Shown: positions 8,503 to 17,121 of the stretch, in pieces
Position numbering within the stretch: position 1 is the first letter of the stretch
Layout of the letters: every line of letters begins with the position of its first letter
Source of the DNA: Ruminococcus flavefaciens FD-1
Lineage (GTDB): Bacteria > Bacillota > Clostridia > Oscillospirales > Ruminococcaceae
Reading direction: 5' to 3'
DNA: 48,404 nt
Assembly (NCBI GenBank): GCA_000174895.1
Contig: ACOK01000079.1
Span: 4,202 to 52,605, forward strand
The notes under the pieces: model-generated
The model's input: the letters and a program-made list of their open reading frames with translations, nothing else
Told to the model about the DNA's origin: nothing
Databases searched by the model: none
Program-made: the position numbers and the translations under genes

Positions 8503-10122
8503 ATGAGCGAAAACCAGGTAAACAACGCTGCTCAGACTCCCGAAGAGCCCGAGCAGGATATAAATATTTTAAAGAAGGACAGACTCGATAAGCTGGCTGC
8601 TCTCCGTGAGGAAGGCACAGACCCGTTCGTTATCACAAAGTTTGACGTTACAGGCCACGCTGCTGACTACAAGGCTGAGTATGAGAAGAAGGAAGCTGAG
8701 ATCATCGCTGCTGCTAACGGCGACGAGGAAAAGATCGCTGCTGACCTTGAAGCTCTCAACAGCAATATCGTCCGTATCGCAGGCCGTATCATGAGCTGGA
8801 GAGATATGGGTAAGGCTAACTTTATCGATGTACGTGATGCTTCCGACAGAATACAGGTATATGTGCGTTCCAATGATGTTGGAGCAGACCTGTTCAAGAC
8901 ATTCAAGAAGAAGTGGGATATCGGCGATATCGTTGGTATCGAGGGCTATGTTTTCAGAACAAAGAGAGGAGAGATCTCCATTCATGCTAAGGGCATAACC
9001 CTGCTTTCAAAGTCACTGCTCCCTCTCCCTGAGAAGTGGCACGGACTGAAGGACACCGATACAAGATACCGTCAGCGTTATCTCGACCTTATCATCAATC
9101 CCGATGTCAAGGATACTTTCGTTAAGCGTTCAAAGATAATCGCTTCCATCAGACGCTATCTGGATAATCAGGGCTTCATGGAAGTTGAGACTCCTATGCT
9201 CGTTTCAAATGCCGGCGGTGCTGCTGCAAGACCTTTCGAGACACATTATAATGCTCTCGATGAGGAAGTTAAGCTTCGTATCAGCCTTGAACTCTACCTC
9301 AAGAGACTTATAGTAGGCGGACTTGAAAGAGTTTACGAAATCGGCAGAGTTTTCCGTAACGAAGGCGTTGATACACGTCATAACCCTGAGTTCACTTTGA
9401 TGGAACTCTATCAGGCATACACTGATTACTACGGCATGATGGACCTTACCGAGAATATGTTCCGTCACGTCGCTCAGGAAGTTTGCGGTACAACTACCGT
9501 TCCTTACGGCGAGCACATGATCGACCTTGGCAAGCCTTTCGAGAGACTTACTATGATCGACGCTGTAAAGAAGTACTCAGGCGTTGATTTCAACGAGATC
9601 AAGACTCTTGAAGAAGCAAGAGCTGCTGCTAAGGAGCACAATGTTGAATTTGAGGACCGCCACAAGAGAGGCGATATCCTTAACCTGTTCTTTGAGGCTT
9701 ATGTTGAAGAACACCTCATTCAGCCTACATTCATCATGGATCATCCTGTCGAGATCTCACCTCTCACAAAGAAGAAGCCTGATGCTCCTGATTATGTTGA
9801 GCGTTTCGAGCTCTTCATCACAGGCCGTGAGATGTGTAATGCTTACTCAGAGCTTAACGATCCTATTGATCAGAGAGAGCGTTTCAAGGCTCAGGAAGAA
9901 GCTCTCAGTCAGGGCGATGAGGAAGCAAACCGCACAGACGAGGACTTCCTCCGTGCGCTTGAGATCGGTATGCCTCCTACAGGCGGTATCGGTTACGGTA
10001 TCGACAGACTGGTAATGCTGCTCACTAACAGCCCGTCTATCAGAGACGTACTCCTCTTCCCGACTATGAAGAGCCTCCCTGCAAACAGCGGACGTCCTGA
10101 AAAGGAAGAGACTGAAGAATAA
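8503..10122 (+). CDS. lysS: Lysyl-tRNA synthetase, class II
   Basis: The 539-residue class II synthetase charges tRNA-Lys. After a 30-residue variable extension, the N-terminal OB-fold anticodon-binding domain covers about 60-185 (IVRIAGRIMSWRDMGKANFIDVRD). The catalytic domain shows motif 1 (FMEVETPML), motif 2 (RVFRNEGVDTRHNPEFTLMELYQAY) and motif 3 (GIGYGIDRLVMLL). The C-terminus ends SLPANSGRPEKEETEE. AAAGGAC precedes the ATG, and the gene is co-transcribed with greA from the consensus promoter upstream of greA. Confidence 0.97.
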   Translation: MSENQVNNAAQTPEEPEQDINILKKDRLDKLAALREEGTDPFVITKFDVTGHAADYKAEYEKKEAEIIAAANGDEEKIAADLEALNSNIVRIAGRIMSWRDMGKANFIDVRDASDRIQVYVRSNDVGADLFKTFKKKWDIGDIVGIEGYVFRTKRGEISIHAKGITLLSKSLLPLPEKWHGLKDTDTRYRQRYLDLIINPDVKDTFVKRSKIIASIRRYLDNQGFMEVETPMLVSNAGGAAARPFETHYNALDEEVKLRISLELYLKRLIVGGLERVYEIGRVFRNEGVDTRHNPEFTLMELYQAYTDYYGMMDLTENMFRHVAQEVCGTTTVPYGEHMIDLGKPFERLTMIDAVKKYSGVDFNEIKTLEEARAAAKEHNVEFEDRHKRGDILNLFFEAYVEEHLIQPTFIMDHPVEISPLTKKKPDAPDYVERFELFITGREMCNAYSELNDPIDQRERFKAQEEALSQGDEEANRTDEDFLRALEIGMPPTGGIGYGIDRLVMLLTNSPSIRDVLLFPTMKSLPANSGRPEKEETEE

Positions 10123-10129
10123 TAAAAAT

Positions 10130-10158
10130 GGCGGACTTGAATTGTCCGCCGTTCTTTT
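10130..10158 (+). terminator. Intrinsic terminator after lysS
   Basis: The stem GGCGGAC/GTCCGCC has a 7-base loop and is followed by GTTCTTTT, 7 bases after the lysS stop. Confidence 0.85.
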
Positions 10159-10173
10159 ATGCGAGGTGATTGG

Positions 10174-11082
10174 ATGAAAGAAAAAGCCAATAATGATGCT
10201 AAAAGCGACAAATTGATAAATCCCGAAAAAAGCGTTTTTCAGAATCTGCGTGAGGAAAATGAGAAGCGTCAGAAGCAGCTTGAACAGCAGCAGGAGGAAC
10301 TTCAGAAGCAGGTCGAACTAAGGGAAAAACAGCGCCGTGAAGCTTATGAAAAGCGAATACAGCAGGAACGTCTTGAGCTGATGCGTATGAAACAGGGACT
10401 TATCGAGGAAAGCAGCCTTATCCCCGAAGAGGAAGAAGAGGAAGAAATAAAAATGTCCCTGTGGGCAAGGTTCAGAAGCTTCATTTACCTCAATAAATGG
10501 TGGCTGGGACTGGCTTGTTTCGTTGTTTTTCTCGGAGTATTCCTTATTCGTGATTATATGTCAAGACCACGGCCTGATATGGTAGTTCTCCTTATCGGTA
10601 AGTATGGAGCAATCGGAGAATCCGAAAATCTTTCCGAATACGTCAAAAGCTTTGCCGATGACTTTAACGGCAACGGCAAAACTGAGGTGGAAGTCTACTA
10701 CATCGATTACGACAGCAAGGAAGACTATGCTAATTATGCCAATGGTTCGGACACAAAGCTGACAACTGAAATGCAGATCGCAGATGCGGTTATGGTAATA
10801 TCAGACCACGATTTCAGCGGTATGGTGGTTCCTGATGAGGTGTTTGTGGACCTGAGCAGTCTTTTCCCTGACAACGAACATATCGACAAGCAGTTCTTCT
10901 ATCTGAAAGATACTGATTTTGCTGACCGTGTAGGTGTTGACAGGAGCAAGATAAAGGACGATACTTTTATTGCGGTAAGAGCACCGAAAAGGGTGATGTA
11001 CGCAAGCAAAGACGAAATGCAGGAGACCTACAACAAGGATATGCCCGTTATCGAGAAGATAATCGATGACCTTTCCAAATAA
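10174..11082 (+). CDS. Coiled-coil, single-pass membrane protein of unknown function
   Basis: About 302 residues. The first 90 are a highly charged coiled coil rich in Gln, Glu, Lys and Arg (EEQ/KQ repeats at about 22-75), followed by an acidic patch of Glu at about 91-97. One membrane helix (about 115-133, WWLGLACFVVFLGVFLI) leads to an extracytoplasmic domain of about 165 residues, rich in Asp and aromatic residues, that I cannot assign. I chose the ATG at 10174 because GAGGTGATT sits directly before it; an upstream ATG at 10159 would use part of the lysS terminator. It stands alone between the lysS terminator and convergent hemW. Confidence 0.75.
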   Translation: MKEKANNDAKSDKLINPEKSVFQNLREENEKRQKQLEQQQEELQKQVELREKQRREAYEKRIQQERLELMRMKQGLIEESSLIPEEEEEEEIKMSLWARFRSFIYLNKWWLGLACFVVFLGVFLIRDYMSRPRPDMVVLLIGKYGAIGESENLSEYVKSFADDFNGNGKTEVEVYYIDYDSKEDYANYANGSDTKLTTEMQIADAVMVISDHDFSGMVVPDEVFVDLSSLFPDNEHIDKQFFYLKDTDFADRVGVDRSKIKDDTFIAVRAPKRVMYASKDEMQETYNKDMPVIEKIIDDLSK

Positions 11083-11088
11083 AAAGAC

Positions 11089-12183
11089 TTAAAAAATAAG
11101 ATATTCAATTACGGAATTGGACATCAGAAAGCCCTTTCGGGTCAGTGATACAATGTTTCCGTCATATTCAATATAGCCTGCCTTCAGCAATGAGGGCAGC
11201 TTTTTTTCTATCTCAGCTCTGTGCTCGGGGACACGTTCAAGGCACAGTCCCTCTTTCAGTCTCAGCCTTAGCATGGAGTATTCCTCAAATCCGCAGGGTG
11301 ACTCATCGGTTACTTCAGTCGGCTGTACGTCGCTGTTTATGAAGGAATCTATATCTCTTGATACAGCAAATCTTTTCCCACCGAAACAGGAATGTGCTGA
11401 GGGACCTATGCCGATGTAATCCTGACATTTCCAGTAGCGGCAGTTGTGGCGGCTTTCAAACCCGGATTTAGCAAAGTTGGAGACTTCGTACTGCATGAAT
11501 CCTCTGCTTTCAAGTTCTTCGCACATATTAAGGTAAAGTTCAGCGGTTTCGTCATCATTCGGGAGGGAAGCGATTATGTCATCGCAGTCAAAAGGTGTAC
11601 CTTCCTCAACTTTGAGAATATAAGCGGAGATATGCTGTATAGGGAGAGACGTCAGCATTTGGATGGAATGTTTCATACTTTCGGTTTTCTGCGACGGAAG
11701 AGCGATCATCAGGTCGCATGAGATATTGTCAAATCCTGCCTCTGCTGCATCGTACACAGCTTTTTCTGCTCTTTCGGCATTGTGTAAACGGCCGAGAAAA
11801 CGCAGTTCATCATCGTTCATGGACTGCACACCTATGGAAAGGCGGTTTATGCCTGCGCTTCGGTATGCGGCAAGCTTTTCAGGTGTGAGAGTTGCAGGGT
11901 TTGCCTCCATTGTTATTTCTGCGTTATCAGCGACATTGAAGCTGCTGCGGATGCACGAAAGAATATTTCCTATCTGTTCGGGAGTCAGCAGCGATGGAGT
12001 GCCTCCGCCGAAATAAACTGTATCAGCTTTCAGTTCGCTGTCGCCGTAATGCCTGATATTCCGCAGTACAGCCTGAACATAAAGCTCCGTCTGCTGTTTG
12101 GTGTAGCAGACGGAGTAAAAGTCGCAGTAGCTGCATTTCTTTCCGCAGAAAGGAACGTGAATGTAGATACCGACGTTTTTCAT
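11089..12183 (-). CDS. hemW: Radical SAM heme chaperone HemW (HemN-like)
   Basis: The 364-residue radical SAM protein has the cluster motif CGKKCSYC at about residues 13-20, then VYFGGGTPSLL (SAM-binding) and the NRLSIGVQSMND and SCDLMIALPSQ motifs of the HemN/HemW family. True HemN needs an extra N-terminal segment that is absent here, so the heme-trafficking HemW assignment is better than coproporphyrinogen oxidase. Its ATG overlaps the stop codon of the upstream small gene by four bases. It closes the lepA operon; lepA and hemW are neighbours in many Firmicutes. Confidence 0.9.
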   Translation of the reverse strand: MKNVGIYIHVPFCGKKCSYCDFYSVCYTKQQTELYVQAVLRNIRHYGDSELKADTVYFGGGTPSLLTPEQIGNILSCIRSSFNVADNAEITMEANPATLTPEKLAAYRSAGINRLSIGVQSMNDDELRFLGRLHNAERAEKAVYDAAEAGFDNISCDLMIALPSQKTESMKHSIQMLTSLPIQHISAYILKVEEGTPFDCDDIIASLPNDDETAELYLNMCEELESRGFMQYEVSNFAKSGFESRHNCRYWKCQDYIGIGPSAHSCFGGKRFAVSRDIDSFINSDVQPTEVTDESPCGFEEYSMLRLRLKEGLCLERVPEHRAEIEKKLPSLLKAGYIEYDGNIVSLTRKGFLMSNSVIEYLIF

Positions 12184-12563
12184 TTTGATTCCTTTTTGTT
12201 TTTCAGGTCAACACGTACAGCAGGCTCTAACTTGAAGAAAAATGCGCTGGCTATCTTTGGAACTATAATGATGAGAATGAGAAGACAGAAGTTTATGTCC
12301 CATTCAAATTTGTCGAGCCATTCATACTGAGTGCCTGCGGTGTTGGGGGCTTTCAGATATATCAGAATGATAAGTGCGAAGCACATAATGCTGAAAACAG
12401 CCGAGAATATGGAGTAGCCGAAGCCGTTGACAGCTCTTCTTCCGCATTTCTGGCAGACTGAGCCGTTTGTGCGCATTGAGCCCGCTTTCAGTTTAGTCCA
12501 TGGATTGAAGGACTTTTCGCCGCAGTGCGGACAGCAGTAGATACTTTTCTTTTCTTTATCCAT
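12180..12563 (-). CDS. Small zinc-ribbon membrane protein, unknown function
   Basis: 127 residues. An N-terminal double-cysteine zinc ribbon (CCPHC at about 10-14 and CQKC at about 37-40) is followed by two membrane helices (about 49-69 and 92-110) and a basic tail. The ribbon would face the cytoplasm. I know no specific function. It is translationally coupled to hemW (ATGA overlap) and probably belongs to the lepA operon. Confidence 0.75.
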   Translation of the reverse strand: MDKEKKSIYCCPHCGEKSFNPWTKLKAGSMRTNGSVCQKCGRRAVNGFGYSIFSAVFSIMCFALIILIYLKAPNTAGTQYEWLDKFEWDINFCLLILIIIVPKIASAFFFKLEPAVRVDLKNKKESK

Positions 12564-12574
12564 TTTTTATCCTT

Positions 12575-13006
12575 TCATGAACCCGAAGCAGTTTCTTCAA
12601 CAACTACAGGTGTTAATTCTTCAAGCAGCCTTGCCTCGGGAGCTTTGCTTTTATTGACGGGAGCTTTGGCAAGAAGCGGGATCTCCTTCTTTTTTCCTGC
12701 CCTTCTTCTGGTGCGGAAAAGCGAGAGAAGATCCTCGGGGTGGAGGATGATCAGTGTAAGGAACATTATCCCCACTGCAACCCATATGTATCGGAAGCTT
12801 TTGTCATGGGAGATAAGTCCCGCCAAAATCATGAGAAGCGAAACTACACAAAAGCTTGTCCTTGATTTTTCAAGCAGCCTTATCCTTATATTTCTCAGCA
12901 CCTTTCCGAATGCAGAATTTCTTCTGATGAGTTTTTCAGGCAGTACGGTCAGTATGCTCAGGATCAGCAGTGCTGCAAGTATTGCGATTATGATAACATT
13001 TATCAT
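12575..13006 (-). CDS. Small membrane protein, unknown function
   Basis: 143 residues. A membrane helix lies at the N-terminus (about 2-22), two more at about 53-68 and 73-88, and a basic, Pro/Glu-containing cytoplasmic tail follows (RTRRRAGKKK near 98-107). No recognisable domain. It lies 12 bases after the lepA stop and 11 bases before the zinc-ribbon gene, so it is almost certainly in the same transcript. Confidence 0.7.
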   Translation of the reverse strand: MINVIIIAILAALLILSILTVLPEKLIRRNSAFGKVLRNIRIRLLEKSRTSFCVVSLLMILAGLISHDKSFRYIWVAVGIMFLTLIILHPEDLLSLFRTRRRAGKKKEIPLLAKAPVNKSKAPEARLLEELTPVVVEETASGS

Positions 13007-13018
13007 GATATCCCTCCG

Positions 13019-14821
13019 TCAGCTGTCCAGCTTCAGTACGCTCATGAATGCTTCCTGCGGCACTTCTACGGTACCGAGCTGACGCATACGTTTTTTACCT
13101 TCCTTCTGCTTTTCGAGGAGCTTCTTCTTACGTGTGATATCACCGCCGTAGCACTTTGCAAGAACGTCCTTACGCATTGCCTTTACTGTCTCACGGGCGA
13201 TGATCTTGCCGCCGATAGCCGCCTGAATAGGCACTTCAAACATCTGACGTGGAATGTTCTCTTTCAGCTTTTCGGCTATTTTACGTGCTCTGCTGTATGC
13301 CTTGTCGGTGTGGATAATGAATGAGAGCGCATCCACTATCTCTCCGTTGAGGAGAATATCCAGCTTGACCAGCTTGCTGGGAACGTATCCCATCATCTCA
13401 TAGTCGAATGATGCATAGCCCTTTGTACGGGATTTGAGAACGTCGAAGAAGTCATAAACTATCTCGTTGAGGGGAAGCTCATAGTGAAGCTCAACACGGG
13501 TATCGTCAAGGTACTTCATATCCTTGAAAACGCCTCGTCTGTCCTGACAAAGTTCCATGATATTGCCCACAAAATCAGACGGTGAGAGGATGCTTGCCTT
13601 TACCATAGGCTCTTCTGCAATCTGAATAAGTGCAGGGTCAGGGTAGTTTGTCGGGTTGTCGATGTACTGCACCTCGCCGTTAGTGAGTGTGACCTTGTAG
13701 ATAACCGAAGGAGCGGTCGTGATAAGGTCAAGATTATACTCACGTTCCAGTCTTTCCTGGATTATCTCCATGTGAAGAAGTCCAAGAAAGCCGCAGCGGA
13801 AGCCGAATCCGAGAGCTATCGATGTCTCGGGCTCGAATGAGAGAGAAGCATCGTTGAGCTGTAATTTTTCCAGTGCCTCACGGAGATCTCCGTATTTTGC
13901 GCCGTCAGCAGGATAAATACCTGAGAATACCATTGGATTAACCTTGCGGTAGCCGGGAAGAGGCTCGTCACAGGGGTCATCATCGTTAGTAACGGTATCA
14001 CCCACCTGAGTGTCGCCGATGGACTTGATAGAAGCGGCAATATAGCCTACTTCGCCAGCTTCAAGCTTGCCGTTGTTGACAAGTGAATTTGCATCCATGA
14101 AGCCTGCTTCAACAACGTTGAAAACTGCTCCCGTAGCCATAAGGCGGATGTTGTCGCCCACTTTGACAGTTCCTTCCTTGACTCTGATGTAGATGATAAC
14201 ACCTTTGTATGAGTCGTAGTAGCTGTCGAAGATAAGTGCTTTCAGCGGCTTTGTGGTATCGCCCTTTGGCGCAGGTATATCGGTAACTATCTTTTCAAGG
14301 ACAGCTTCGATATTGGTGCCCATTTTAGCGGAAATCCTCGGAGCGTCCATAGCAGGGATGCCGATGACATTTTCCACTTCGCTGCATACTCTTTCGGGAT
14401 CGGCAGATGGAAGGTCAATCTTGTTAACGACAGGCACCACTTCAAGATCGTGCTCGATAGCGAGGTAGGTGTTTGCAAGGGTCTGGGCTTCGATGCCCTG
14501 AGATGCGTCAACGACGAGTATCGCTCCCTCACAGGCAGCAAGCGAACGTGAAACCTCGTAGTTGAAGTCAACGTGGCCGGGAGTATCTATCAGGTTGAAG
14601 ATATAATCTTCGCCGTCCTGAGCGGTATATTTCAGACGTACCGCACGGGCTTTGATGGTGATTCCACGCTCACGTTCGATGTCCATATTATCGAGAAGCT
14701 GATCCTCCATGTCACGGATAGCAACAGTTTCTGTCTTTTCAAGGATACGGTCGGCAAGGGTGGATTTACCGTGGTCTATATGAGCTATAATGCAGAAATT
14801 TCTAATTTTTTCGTTAGCCAA
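13019..14821 (-). CDS. lepA: Elongation factor 4 (LepA), ribosome-associated GTPase
   Basis: 600 residues when started at the TTG at 14821, giving the usual N-terminus [31 protein letters not shown] lies six bases before this TTG; starting further upstream would add a non-conserved leader. G1 AHIDHGKS, G3 DTPGHVDF and G4 NKID are intact. Domain II and the LepA-specific C-terminal domain ([63 protein letters not shown]) are complete. LepA acts on the ribosome during initiation and elongation. It heads a minus-strand operon with two membrane proteins and hemW. Confidence 0.97.
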   Translation of the reverse strand: MANEKIRNFCIIAHIDHGKSTLADRILEKTETVAIRDMEDQLLDNMDIERERGITIKARAVRLKYTAQDGEDYIFNLIDTPGHVDFNYEVSRSLAACEGAILVVDASQGIEAQTLANTYLAIEHDLEVVPVVNKIDLPSADPERVCSEVENVIGIPAMDAPRISAKMGTNIEAVLEKIVTDIPAPKGDTTKPLKALIFDSYYDSYKGVIIYIRVKEGTVKVGDNIRLMATGAVFNVVEAGFMDANSLVNNGKLEAGEVGYIAASIKSIGDTQVGDTVTNDDDPCDEPLPGYRKVNPMVFSGIYPADGAKYGDLREALEKLQLNDASLSFEPETSIALGFGFRCGFLGLLHMEIIQERLEREYNLDLITTAPSVIYKVTLTNGEVQYIDNPTNYPDPALIQIAEEPMVKASILSPSDFVGNIMELCQDRRGVFKDMKYLDDTRVELHYELPLNEIVYDFFDVLKSRTKGYASFDYEMMGYVPSKLVKLDILLNGEIVDALSFIIHTDKAYSRARKIAEKLKENIPRQMFEVPIQAAIGGKIIARETVKAMRKDVLAKCYGGDITRKKKLLEKQKEGKKRMRQLGTVEVPQEAFMSVLKLDS

Positions 14822-14922
14822 AGCTTTACCTCTTTTCTGTGCTCGGCGCACAATATATCAATATAAGTATAACAGAAAATGAGAGATTTGTAAAGACCAT
14901 TGGCAAATAAAAAGGATACTTA

Positions 14923-14950
14923 TTGACTTTTTTCCTTGAAATGGTATAAT
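14923..14950 (+). promoter_or_regulatory. Promoter of the purine salvage genes
   Basis: TTGACT at 14923-14928, a 16-base spacer, TATAAT at 14945-14950. It drives a leader of about 60 bases before the phosphoribosyltransferase gene. Confidence 0.85.
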
Positions 14951-14971
14951 ATCAATATAATAATTGTTTAT

Positions 14972-14997
14972 TGACAGCCTTATTATTGCGGCTGTCA
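14972..14997 (+). promoter_or_regulatory. Stem-loop in the leader of the phosphoribosyltransferase gene
   Basis: TGACAGCC and GGCTGTCA pair perfectly around a 10-base loop, ending 9 bases before the GGAG ribosome site. There is no U-run, so it is not a terminator. It is too small and lacks the conserved core of a purine riboswitch. It may stabilise the mRNA or affect translation. Confidence 0.5.
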
Positions 14998-15016
14998 GTA
15001 AGGAACGGAGTTGTAT

Positions 15017-15577
15017 ATGATTTTTGACAGCAAAGAAGAGTACATGAGCCGCATCAGACGAGTTGTTATTTCCGAGGAGGAAATAAAGCAGAAGCTGAAA
15101 GAGGCAGGAAAATTCATTGACTCGATCTACGACGGAAAGCCCGTGCTTCTTGTAAGCATTCTCAAGGGCGCTTTTGTATTTATGGCTGACCTTGCAAGAG
15201 AAGTGACAGTGCCATGTGAGATAAGCTTCATGGCGGCGAAAAGCTACTTTGAAGGTACGGAATCCTCGGGAAATGTGGAGATAACCATGGATCTGAAACA
15301 GGATATCAGCAAGTACCATGTGGTCATCGTTGAGGATATCATCGACACAGGCAGGACACTTCACACTCTGCTGAAGATACTGAAAGTCCGTGAACCGCTC
15401 TCACTTCACGTTGTAACGCTTCTTGACAAACCTGACAGGAGAGTGGTCGAGCTGAAAGCCGATCTTTCGCTTTTCACTATCCCCGATTATTTCGTTATCG
15501 GTTACGGCCTCGATTACGGCGAGTACTACAGAAGCCTGCCGTATATTGCGGAATATGATTATGAGAAAGGTGAGTGA
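15017..15577 (+). CDS. hpt: Hypoxanthine(-guanine) phosphoribosyltransferase
   Basis: 186 residues from the ATG at 15017 (GGAG six bases before; an in-frame TTG at 15011 abuts the GGAG). The type I PRTase signature VVIVEDIIDTGRTLHTLL binds PRPP. The flexible-loop segment SYFEGTESSGNVEI and the LLVSILKGAFVFMADL strand are typical of HPRT. It converts hypoxanthine or guanine with PRPP to IMP or GMP. The purine permease follows within 5 bases, so import and salvage are coupled. Confidence 0.95.
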   Translation: MIFDSKEEYMSRIRRVVISEEEIKQKLKEAGKFIDSIYDGKPVLLVSILKGAFVFMADLAREVTVPCEISFMAAKSYFEGTESSGNVEITMDLKQDISKYHVVIVEDIIDTGRTLHTLLKILKVREPLSLHVVTLLDKPDRRVVELKADLSLFTIPDYFVIGYGLDYGEYYRSLPYIAEYDYEKGE

Positions 15578-15582
15578 TCGCA

Positions 15583-16941
15583 ATGCTTGAGAAGATATTC
15601 AAACTGAAATCACATAAAACCAATGTAAAAACCGAGATAATGGCAGGTATCACCACATTCATGACTATGGCGTATATACTTGCTGTAAACCCGAATGTTC
15701 TCTCGTCAACCGGAATGGACAGCACAGCCGTGCTTCTGGCGACCTGTCTGGCATCTTTCATAGGCACAGCTTGTATGGCGTTCATGGCAAATCTGCCGTT
15801 CGCTCTTTCTGCCGGCATGGGACTGAATGCGTTCATGGCGTACACGGTATGCGGAATTTACGGCTATCCGTGGCAGGCGGCACTTCTTGCGGTGTTCATC
15901 GAGGGCGTGATATTTATTATCCTTTCGCTGACAAAAGTTCGTGAAGCTATTTTCAACGCCATTCCGCTGAGTCTGAAAAAGGCTGTATCAGTCGGCATCG
16001 GTCTTTTCATTGCTTTCATCGGACTTCAGAATGCAGGACTTGCTGTTGATTCGGCTACGCTTGTCTCACTGGTAAATTTCCGTGAGAACTTCAGCACCTC
16101 GGGAATCTGCGCACTTCTTGCCATCATAGGAATGTTCATCACAGCTGTTCTTTACATCAAAAAGGTCAAGGGATCAATGCTTATCGGTATTTTCGGTACA
16201 TGGATACTTGGCATCATTTGTCAGGCTGTGGGACTTTATGTTCCCGACAACGAAAGCTTTTTCTCGCTGCTTCCCGAATTCAGAATGACTGATTTCTCAA
16301 AGCTGGGTGAGACATTCGGACAGTGCTTCAATGTGGATTTTGATGCTTTGGGAGTTTTCAATTTCATCGTTATAATCTTCTCATTCCTTTTCGTTGACCT
16401 GTTCGATACGCTGGGTACTCTTATCGGTGTCAGCTCAAAGGCAGGACTTCTTGATAAAGACGGCAGACTCCCTGCAATACGTCCGGCACTTATGGCAGAT
16501 GCAGTTGCTACTACCGCAGGCGCTGTTCTCGGTACATCCACGACCACAACTTTCGTAGAATCATCAGCAGGTGCAGCAGCAGGCGGAAGAACAGGTCTTA
16601 CCGCACTTACAACAGCTGTGCTTTTCCTGCTTTCAATGTTCCTTGCACCTATATTCATTGCTATACCGTCATTTGCAACAGCTCCTGCGCTTTTGCTTGT
16701 AGGCTTCCTGATGTTCAGCGGTATCACTGATATCAAGTTCACAGAGAAGGAATACACCAAGGCAATACCAGCATATCTCTGCATTATTGCAATGCCCCTT
16801 TTCTACAGCATCTCCGAGGGTATATCAATAGGAATCATTTCCTACGTTATCATTAATCTTGTATGCGGAAAGAAAAAGGACATCAATCCTATCATGTACG
16901 TGCTGGCGATATTGTTCATTTTGAAATATGCTTTCCTCTGA
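15583..16941 (+). CDS. AzgA/PbuG-type purine permease (NCS2 superfamily)
   Basis: About 452 residues with 12-14 hydrophobic segments. AGITTFMTMAYILAVNP near the N-terminus and SAGMGLNAFMAYTVC are hallmarks of the AzgA-like group of guanine/hypoxanthine/adenine permeases. FVDLFDTLGTLIGVSSKAGLLDKDG and GTSTTTTFVESSAGAAAGGRTGLTAL form the substrate-binding halves. AAAGGTGA is 9 bases before the ATG; a GTG at 15574 overlaps the hpt stop and is less likely. It is co-transcribed with hpt. Confidence 0.93.
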   Translation: MLEKIFKLKSHKTNVKTEIMAGITTFMTMAYILAVNPNVLSSTGMDSTAVLLATCLASFIGTACMAFMANLPFALSAGMGLNAFMAYTVCGIYGYPWQAALLAVFIEGVIFIILSLTKVREAIFNAIPLSLKKAVSVGIGLFIAFIGLQNAGLAVDSATLVSLVNFRENFSTSGICALLAIIGMFITAVLYIKKVKGSMLIGIFGTWILGIICQAVGLYVPDNESFFSLLPEFRMTDFSKLGETFGQCFNVDFDALGVFNFIVIIFSFLFVDLFDTLGTLIGVSSKAGLLDKDGRLPAIRPALMADAVATTAGAVLGTSTTTTFVESSAGAAAGGRTGLTALTTAVLFLLSMFLAPIFIAIPSFATAPALLLVGFLMFSGITDIKFTEKEYTKAIPAYLCIIAMPLFYSISEGISIGIISYVIINLVCGKKKDINPIMYVLAILFILKYAFL

Positions 16942-16966
16942 TAATTGAAAGCGGCATAAAAATGTT

Positions 16967-17116
16967 TGCCCCTGAGCGTATAACCTCGGTACTCTTACAG
17001 AAGTTTTTACACGAGTCTATTGAGGAAAACCCTTTCCTCAGAAAGGTTTTCCCCGATAAAGGCGTATAAAGTTTCTGTATGAGTACTGGGGTTATCACTC
17101 AGGGGCATTGATTTTT
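16967..17116. terminator. Bidirectional terminator hairpin interrupted by a repeat in its loop
   Basis: The left arm begins TGCCCCTGAG at 16967 and continues to ATAACC; the right arm at 17087-17107 (GGGGTTATCACTCAGGGGCA) is its near-complement. It is followed by a T-rich stretch on the + side and by AAACATTTTT when read on the minus strand. It separates the convergent permease and TROVE genes. The loop is filled by the repeat at 16989-17086. Confidence 0.7.
16989..17086. repeat. Small inverted-repeat element, copy A (98 bases)
   Basis: The ends are near-perfect inverted repeats: GTACTCTTACAGAA at the left, and the right end reads GTACTCATACAGAA on the other strand. The internal sequences TTACACGAGTCTATTGAGG and CCTCAGAAAGGTTTTCCCC recur in the longer copy at 34330-34661. 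It has no coding capacity. It sits precisely inside the loop of a terminator, as does the second copy. Confidence 0.7.
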
Positions 17117-17121
17117 CTGGT

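Noticed and set aside
11089..12183. Coproporphyrinogen III dehydrogenase (hemN)
   Set aside because: It lacks the extra N-terminal segment of true HemN and lies with lepA, as hemW does.
14951..15016. Purine riboswitch upstream of hpt
   Set aside because: The leader is about 60 bases with a single hairpin; the conserved three-way junction of purine or PRPP riboswitches is absent.
16863..17069. Small ORF over the permease end and repeat
   Set aside because: It runs through the last codons of the permease and the inverted-repeat element in another frame, with no ribosome site.
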